Positions 48,680 through 53,684 of a DNA stretch of 53,684 nucleotides are shown here, in pieces. Each line of letters starts with the position of its first letter. Position 1 is the stretch's first letter. The position numbers were made by a program, and so were the translations under genes. Source of the DNA: Methanobacteriota archaeon (GTDB taxonomy: Archaea; Thermoplasmatota; Poseidoniia; Poseidoniales; Poseidoniaceae); the NCBI GenBank assembly GCA_004195635.1, contig PSPT01000009.1:1-53684 (forward strand). Direction: 5' to 3'. The notes under the pieces are model-generated. The model saw nothing but the letters and a program-made list of their open reading frames with translations, had not been told where the DNA came from and did not search any database.

Positions 48680-51274
48680 ATGGAAGGGTCTTCGAGCGTT
48701 GATGACCTTGGCCTGCCTAGCGGAGTTCCGCAGTTTCTTACCAATACATGGGGGATTACAAATCTGTACCCTCCGCAATTGGAGGCATTACCGCATGTGC
48801 TCAGTGGAGGCAACACACTCGTGTCCATACCAACCGCATCTGGTAAGTCATTAGTTGCTTACTTGGGAATTTTGCAAAAATTATTAGTCGATGAACCTAA
48901 AAGTAGAGCGATTTACATCGTCCCACTCAAGGCCCTTGCAAGTGAAAAATATGCTGAGTTAAAGGAAATCGGTGGCGCTTTTGGTCTGAACGTAGGATTG
49001 GGAATTGGTGATAGGGATGGCGAGGCACGCTTCCTCGACCGCGGAGATATTATTGTTTGTACTTCTGAAAAACTTGACTCTTTGATGAGGACCAAACCCG
49101 ACCTAATTAATAATGTCAGTATCGTCATTGCTGATGAATTTCATCTTATTCACGATATGTCACGCGGCCCGACTATGGAGGTTAATCTAGCACGCCTACG
49201 CCATTGGCGCCCGAAGGCACAAATCATAGCTCTTTCAGCAACGATTGGCAATACGCCTGAACTTGCAGACTGGTTAAATGCAGAATTGATTATTTCTCAA
49301 TGGAGACCTGTTGCTCTTGAAATGTCAACTTTGGTTGAAGGTTGTGTTGAAGCGCGACGACGAATAAAATCAGCATCCGACGATGGTGGAATGCCCCTGC
49401 CCCCACCGAAACAATTGGCTGGGCCTGCAAGTGCCCCAACATGGTGCGTACTTTTGGATACTGTTGAGGAAGAAGGCCAATTGCTTCTCTTTGTTTCAAC
49501 AAGAAGATCTGCACAATCTGAGGCAAAGAAATTGTCAAAGCGGATGCAGAAGTATTTGGCTAAAGAGGACCCAACTCGTCTTGAGAAGTTAGGGAAATTG
49601 AGCAGTAAAATCGCTGAAATGAGCGATTCCGCAATGGGCGATATTTTGGTTAATTCAGTAAAAGGCGGTGTTGCATTCCACCATGCAGGGCTAACCTCAT
49701 CACAAAGAAGGGCCGTTGAAAATGGTTTCAAAGAAGGATTGATTACTGCCATATGTGCAACTCCTACGCTTGCAGCAGGTGTTAATTTGCCAGCAAGACG
49801 TTGTTTAGTTAGAGATTTAAAACGCTGGGATGATGGCATGAATCGAATGTTACCCGTAATGGAAGTTCAACAAATGCTTGGGCGAGCAGGGCGGCCAAGG
49901 TATGACGACCTTGGTCAGGCATGGCTATTGTGTAAAGGATCATCGGCTCTTGAAGAAGCCGACATTATTGCTGAGAAATATATTCACGGGCCACCTGAGG
50001 ATGTGACATCAAAACTGGCGGCAGACCCCCCTATGCGAGTCCACTTGCTTTCGGGCATCGCTACCGGTGGCTTAGAAACCCGACAAGCGATTAGAGCATT
50101 TTTCAAATCCACATTCCTTGGCCATACTCAACAAGAAGCAATGCTTGAGGAACGGACGGATAGAATGCTTGAATGGTTGATTGAAGAGGGCTTTGTTGAG
50201 CGCCTTGGGATAGATGAAGAATTGGCTGAGAAATTCGCCCAACATGCAGCATCTGATGAGACGGGGGATGAGGGTGATTGGCAGGATGAACTCCCACAAT
50301 GGGTTGTTCAGGCAAGTGCAACTAAGGGTGTTGAATTGGTTGAACCAAATGCTCAACCAAACCGCCAAAGTACACCCTCGCGACGACCAATAGGTAAACC
50401 AATACTTGGTTTTCGCAAAGCCACCTCCTTGGAAATTGGTTTGCCAGTCACGCCTGAAATTAAGGACCCACCTGCAATGAAGTATCGCGCTACTTCATTC
50501 GGGCATAGGGCAGCGCAACTCTACATCGACCCACTTTCTGCAGCCATTTTGCGAACAGGTTTGAGAAGGGCAGTGCGGCGAATAGTCCGGCGGAATCCGG
50601 ATATGGATGTCAGCGATTTTGGGCTGATTCACCTGTCTTCAGCAACTCCCGATTTCCTTGGATTTTGGCCAAAAGATAGTGAGAGAGACCGACTTCATGT
50701 GAAAGGAAGTGCGGAAGAATATGGCATGCTTATTGACATATCTCTTGAAGACCGTTATTTGAAGGCGATTAAGTCTTCTTGGATTTTGCAAAATTGGACG
50801 GAGGAAAGCCCCTCGCGACAAATAGAGAAAGTGCACGGCATTACCCCCGGGGACCTTCGCCATCGGATTGATTTAATGGACTGGTTGCTCTATTCATCAA
50901 AGGAACTAATCCGAGTGGACAATGCATTTTCTTCTGAGCATCAAGAAATGGTTCAGGCATTAATTTCTAGATTAGATACATTACGAACACGGATACGTCA
51001 CGGCTGTTTGGAAGATATTCTTGAATTAATACGCCTGCCAAACATAGGTCGGGTTCGAGCCAGATCATTGATGAATTTTGGTGTAAGAAATCCCGCTGAC
51101 CTTCTCGCATTATCTCCTGCAAAAATCGCTGCCCTCAAGGCTAAACGCGGCTGGGGCGAGAAAATAGTTGAACGTATGATAAACGAAGTTCATCGAATTA
51201 CTGGGCGTAAGCGAGGCGCTTCTCCAAAACAACGTGAAGATGATGAAGTTCTTCCAGGTGAAAGGGTGGATTGA
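48680..51274 (+). CDS. Hel308-like superfamily 2 DNA helicase
   Basis: Hel308 helicases unwind lagging-strand branches at stalled forks. The motifs are LYPPQLEA (Q motif), IPTASGKS (I), IVPLKALASEK (Ia), IADEFHLI (II, DEFH instead of DExH), LSATIGN (III), ATPTLAAGVNLPAR (V) and QQMLGRAGRPRYD (VI). The C-terminal part holds a helical ratchet region and a helix-hairpin-helix (LPNIGRVRARSLMNFGV). At 864 aa it is longer than the usual 700-720. The surplus includes an acidic then Pro/Arg-rich insert at about 530-600. ATG 48680 is used. It overlaps nothing downstream but the Cgi121 start follows within 2 nt. Confidence 0.9.
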   Translation: MEGSSSVDDLGLPSGVPQFLTNTWGITNLYPPQLEALPHVLSGGNTLVSIPTASGKSLVAYLGILQKLLVDEPKSRAIYIVPLKALASEKYAELKEIGGAFGLNVGLGIGDRDGEARFLDRGDIIVCTSEKLDSLMRTKPDLINNVSIVIADEFHLIHDMSRGPTMEVNLARLRHWRPKAQIIALSATIGNTPELADWLNAELIISQWRPVALEMSTLVEGCVEARRRIKSASDDGGMPLPPPKQLAGPASAPTWCVLLDTVEEEGQLLLFVSTRRSAQSEAKKLSKRMQKYLAKEDPTRLEKLGKLSSKIAEMSDSAMGDILVNSVKGGVAFHHAGLTSSQRRAVENGFKEGLITAICATPTLAAGVNLPARRCLVRDLKRWDDGMNRMLPVMEVQQMLGRAGRPRYDDLGQAWLLCKGSSALEEADIIAEKYIHGPPEDVTSKLAADPPMRVHLLSGIATGGLETRQAIRAFFKSTFLGHTQQEAMLEERTDRMLEWLIEEGFVERLGIDEELAEKFAQHAASDETGDEGDWQDELPQWVVQASATKGVELVEPNAQPNRQSTPSRRPIGKPILGFRKATSLEIGLPVTPEIKDPPAMKYRATSFGHRAAQLYIDPLSAAILRTGLRRAVRRIVRRNPDMDVSDFGLIHLSSATPDFLGFWPKDSERDRLHVKGSAEEYGMLIDISLEDRYLKAIKSSWILQNWTEESPSRQIEKVHGITPGDLRHRIDLMDWLLYSSKELIRVDNAFSSEHQEMVQALISRLDTLRTRIRHGCLEDILELIRLPNIGRVRARSLMNFGVRNPADLLALSPAKIAALKAKRGWGEKIVERMINEVHRITGRKRGASPKQREDDEVLPGERVD

Positions 51275-51275
51275 T

Positions 51276-51635
51276 GTGGGGAAACTGGGTCCGGTAATTA
51301 TGCAAGCATTACCTCCATACCCTTTGTGGGGCATCCGCTTGCCCCTTGATTCTGGCGTGCGCAAGACTTTAGTGTCGCAGTTTATAGAAAATAGGAAGGA
51401 TGAGTCGTGGCTATTAATTGGCAAGGAGACTTTATGCAGTGATGAGCAAATATGGATTGCTTGGCTCGGTCTCCAAAGAAGAAAAATGCAAGATTGCATG
51501 CGAAGTAATTCAATTGACGGAGAGATGCTTAGACTTCTTTCCGGAACTCATCATGTAAGTGCAGGGATAAAGCGTGCTGGTGTTTCTGAAAGCGATGCTG
51601 AAGCATGGATTGTCAAAATACCTTGGCTCAAATAA
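51276..51635 (+). CDS. Cgi121-like KEOPS complex subunit
   Basis: Cgi121 helps the KEOPS complex make the t6A modification of tRNA. The 119-aa protein ends with the family-like EMLRLLSGTHHVSAGIKRAG followed by VSESDAEAWIV (family: ...ASGxRQIxxAIxxxGI...). The N-terminal half is a short alpha/beta region. GTG 51276 overlaps nothing but starts 2 nt after the helicase stop, with GGGTGGA upstream; an in-frame ATG at 51234 lies within the helicase gene. Coupling of Cgi121 with a Hel308-type helicase is seen in other archaea. Sequence similarity is modest, so the call leans on context. Confidence 0.7.
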   Translation: MGKLGPVIMQALPPYPLWGIRLPLDSGVRKTLVSQFIENRKDESWLLIGKETLCSDEQIWIAWLGLQRRKMQDCMRSNSIDGEMLRLLSGTHHVSAGIKRAGVSESDAEAWIVKIPWLK

Positions 51636-51640
51636 AAGAA

Positions 51641-51889
51641 ATGGCCGTAGAATTAGCCACGAAAATTTCTGCAGAGATAACAGACTCCCGGCCAACTCCA
51701 ACGGTTGAAGGATTAATTCGTTTGCAAATAATTTCACCCGAGGAAGTAAGCGAAATTGATAATGGTGATAGTGTAGGCAATGATGCCAACCGGGTAAATA
51801 CCGACGCAGATAGCAATGGCCGATGGTCAAATGAGGAAATATGTGATTTGATGATTGCAACTATTGCTACCTCTGACCTCCAAGGATAG
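51641..51889 (+). CDS. Small acidic protein of unknown function
   Basis: The 82-aa protein has an N-terminal helix (VELATKISAEITDSRPTPTV), an acidic Asp/Asn-rich middle and a C-terminal helix (WSNEEICDLMIATIATSDL). No motif was recognised. It starts 6 nt after the Cgi121 stop, so it probably belongs to the Hel308-Cgi121 transcript. A longer reading from ATG 51605 would overlap Cgi121 by 31 nt. Reality as a gene is likely but unproven. Confidence 0.5.
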   Translation: MAVELATKISAEITDSRPTPTVEGLIRLQIISPEEVSEIDNGDSVGNDANRVNTDADSNGRWSNEEICDLMIATIATSDLQG

Positions 51890-51992
51890 TCACTCTTATT
51901 CCACCCCTGCCTCTAATCCCTCTCTCCTGCACTTTTATTACTCACCTCGCCACCCACCATATGTGAAAAATGCAAAAGATTATTTCTGTTTG

Positions 51993-53684
51993 ATGATTGC
52001 AGGTATCGTGCGAGTCAATACAAATAGATATCATCTAGTTTTTTTATACTTCTCAACTATCTTCATCGTCATGTCTTCTCAAGTATTCAGTTCATCAGAT
52101 TTCCTTTTGGAAAAGGAAGAACTGGAAAATGGAACCCTTCAGCCTGAAAATTGGCGAGATTGGGCTCTTGGTCGAACTGGAGAAGATATTCATGCAGATA
52201 CTATAGAGAAAGTCATAGTTCTTCTAGCACAAACAAAAGACGTTACACCTGATGAGGAACATAGTATCTCTTATTTTGATGAACTTCTCTTCGGCGATAG
52301 TTTTGGTTCAATGTCACACTTTTATTCAGAGAATAGCCGTGGTCAGACAAAGGTTCAGGGAGAAGTAGTAGGATGGTTACAACTGTCAAATGACCTATCT
52401 GAATATGATGAAGAGTTGTGGTTAGGTGAAGAATATGGAGTTGGTGATGGGATTGAAGAAGCGTTAACGAAGGCTGACGAATCTGTTGACTTCAGTATTT
52501 ATGACCAAAACGGAGATGGAATTATCGACAATTTAATGGTTGTGTTTGTGGGTGAAAATGATGCAGTGAATGGAGATGGTGACGGAGATGGAGATGAAAG
52601 TGATGCCAATGCAATCTGGCCAATACAATGGCTACTGCAATCACCTCATGAAACCGATGACGGAGTAACTGCCTCCAATTTCTTCGTCTGTAGCGAGCAT
52701 TGTGATCTTGGTACATTCGCTCACGAATTCGGACACAACCTTGGTTTACCAGATTTGTATGACAGCGATTATTCTTCTTCGGGTGTTGGCTTCTGGAGTC
52801 TAATGAGTGGCGGTAATTATCTTGAATGGAATGATAAACCGAACCCAGCCCATTTTGATGCATGGTCGAAATACAAATTGGGATGGATTTTGCCAACTGA
52901 GATTGATTCTGAATCACAACAATCACATCAAATCACCCTTGATCCTGTTGAAACTTATGGAGAAATTATCAAGGTGCCAATTTCAAATTATGAATACTGG
53001 TTGATTGAATTTCGCTCAAACAAAGCGGGTGATTATGACAGAGGGCTACCGTCTTCAGGTATTTTGATATGGCATATTGATGAAAGTATTACCAACGAAT
53101 ATGGTTTTGATAATAGTGATGAAGAACACCCCACAGTCAAATTAATTCAGGCAGATGGCTATGATGACTTGAAGAATGGTTGGAATGAAGGAGATGCAGG
53201 TGATCCATTCGGAATAAATTCCGTAATCAATAACCGCACATCACCGAGTGCATTGTCGTGGTCAGGAAGCGACATGGGATTTTCGATGAGCGTCTCTGAA
53301 ATGGATGAAAATATGGCTACAGTATCTTTTTCAGGGAATGACTTGCCTCGGGCTTGGTTTTACGATGTTATTTGGAATTGGGATGATTCTGAAGGAGATG
53401 GCTTTCTAAATGAAATTGTCTTTACTTATGACATCGACAGTGATTCCTCAAATCTTGATGTTAGAGTAGAATTCCAAGTATCTGATCGTCTTACTGACGA
53501 ATACGTGGGTAGCTTCAATTCTTCCCACAACATTAGTGGTGACGATTTTGATGATTTTAAATACACTATTGGGAGGTATTCGGAAGAGATGGTACTCTTT
53601 GAAATAGTGGCGATACTATGGGTTGAAAATGAACCTCTAGATAGTTATTCACCTGCACACCCAATTTGGCTTGAATATCCTTCA
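51993..53684 (+). CDS. Secreted M6-family (immune inhibitor A-like) metallopeptidase, 3' end cut
   Basis: The frame is open to the last base of the window (564 codons). The N-terminus read from ATG 51993 gives a basic start and hydrophobic core (YHLVFLYFSTIFIVMSS), a credible signal peptide; ATG 52071 would lose it. The zinc motif HEFGHNLGLPDLYD begins at residue 244. It is followed by GVGFWSLMSGG and, further on, ILIWHIDESI, both marks of the M6 family. An Asp-rich stretch DGDGDGDESD before the zinc site may bind calcium. It is a second large exported peptidase in the window. The C-terminal beta domains and any membrane anchor lie beyond the end. Confidence 0.85.
   Translation, partial: MIAGIVRVNTNRYHLVFLYFSTIFIVMSSQVFSSSDFLLEKEELENGTLQPENWRDWALGRTGEDIHADTIEKVIVLLAQTKDVTPDEEHSISYFDELLFGDSFGSMSHFYSENSRGQTKVQGEVVGWLQLSNDLSEYDEELWLGEEYGVGDGIEEALTKADESVDFSIYDQNGDGIIDNLMVVFVGENDAVNGDGDGDGDESDANAIWPIQWLLQSPHETDDGVTASNFFVCSEHCDLGTFAHEFGHNLGLPDLYDSDYSSSGVGFWSLMSGGNYLEWNDKPNPAHFDAWSKYKLGWILPTEIDSESQQSHQITLDPVETYGEIIKVPISNYEYWLIEFRSNKAGDYDRGLPSSGILIWHIDESITNEYGFDNSDEEHPTVKLIQADGYDDLKNGWNEGDAGDPFGINSVINNRTSPSALSWSGSDMGFSMSVSEMDENMATVSFSGNDLPRAWFYDVIWNWDDSEGDGFLNEIVFTYDIDSDSSNLDVRVEFQVSDRLTDEYVGSFNSSHNISGDDFDDFKYTIGRYSEEMVLFEIVAILWVENEPLDSYSPAHPIWLEYPS

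Overview
The window looks like a chromosome segment of a planktonic marine Thermoplasmatota archaeon, most likely Marine Group II/III (Poseidoniia). Archaeal information-processing genes are present: eS6, aIF2gamma, Orc1/Cdc6, Hel308, the KEOPS subunit Cgi121, DUF357 and an HTH_10 regulator. They sit beside bacterial-type genes: adjacent gyrB-gyrA, a class II CCA-adding enzyme, a class II HMG-CoA reductase and CrcB. Several large exported peptidases and C-terminally anchored surface proteins add to the picture. Coding density is high, genes often overlap by a few bases, and many starts (including TTG and GTG) carry GGAGG-like ribosome binding sites. I used these sites to correct a number of starts. 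The taxonomic call is inference from gene content; no rRNA or tRNA gene was seen.

Layout. 1-2123: end of a probable smc gene, then scpA and scpB (condensin). 2222-3526: HMG-CoA reductase on the minus strand. 3527-3934: intergenic region with a cluster of CGTTAA boxes and palindromes. 3935-7293: a tight three-gene cassette of a degenerate Cdc6-like AAA+ protein, a beta-propeller protein and DUF357. 7333-10102 (minus): an HTH regulator, then the eS6-aIF2gamma-PIN nuclease translation cluster. 10168-12645 (minus): Orc1/Cdc6 and an acyl-CoA dehydrogenase. 12780-13184: a GcvH-like protein without the usual lipoyl lysine. 13291-22092: EF-hand membrane protein, CCA enzyme, SerK/ParB-like protein, M61 peptidase, PCMT-like protein, HTH_10 regulator and a membrane Smr protein. 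22131-26400: DUF2085 protein, long thymidylate kinase, a membrane protein and a glutaminyl cyclase-like propeller. 26458-31832: a giant PKD metallopeptidase and a surface protein. 31912-32742: 3-dehydroquinate dehydratase. 33375-39439: gyrB, gyrA and a LeuA-family enzyme behind a structured, A-tract-rich leader. 39468-44472: truncated HAM1-like protein, CrcB, a CuA-like secreted protein, a NirK fused to a blue-copper domain, and an M14-type deacylase with a histone H1-like tail. 44533-53684: thioesterase, SprT-like protein, membrane protein, TerB-like protein, Hel308-Cgi121, a small protein and an M6 peptidase running off the end.

Themes. Chromosome maintenance is over-represented (SMC-ScpAB, Orc1/Cdc6, Cdc6-like AAA+, gyrase, Hel308, SprT, Tmk). 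Exported peptidases, glutaminyl cyclase, acyl-CoA dehydrogenase and thioesterase fit a heterotroph degrading protein and lipid. The NirK/CuA-like pair is the most distinctive metabolic locus. Its promoter has two related palindromes around a TATA box, and the gene before it ends in a chain of hairpins and a perfect 30-bp palindrome with a U-tract. The best candidates for undescribed biology are the AAA+/propeller/DUF357 cassette, the NirK locus with its operators and hairpin array, the histone-tailed M14 enzyme, the membrane Smr protein, and the extended thymidylate kinase whose fusion point lies on a G9 run.
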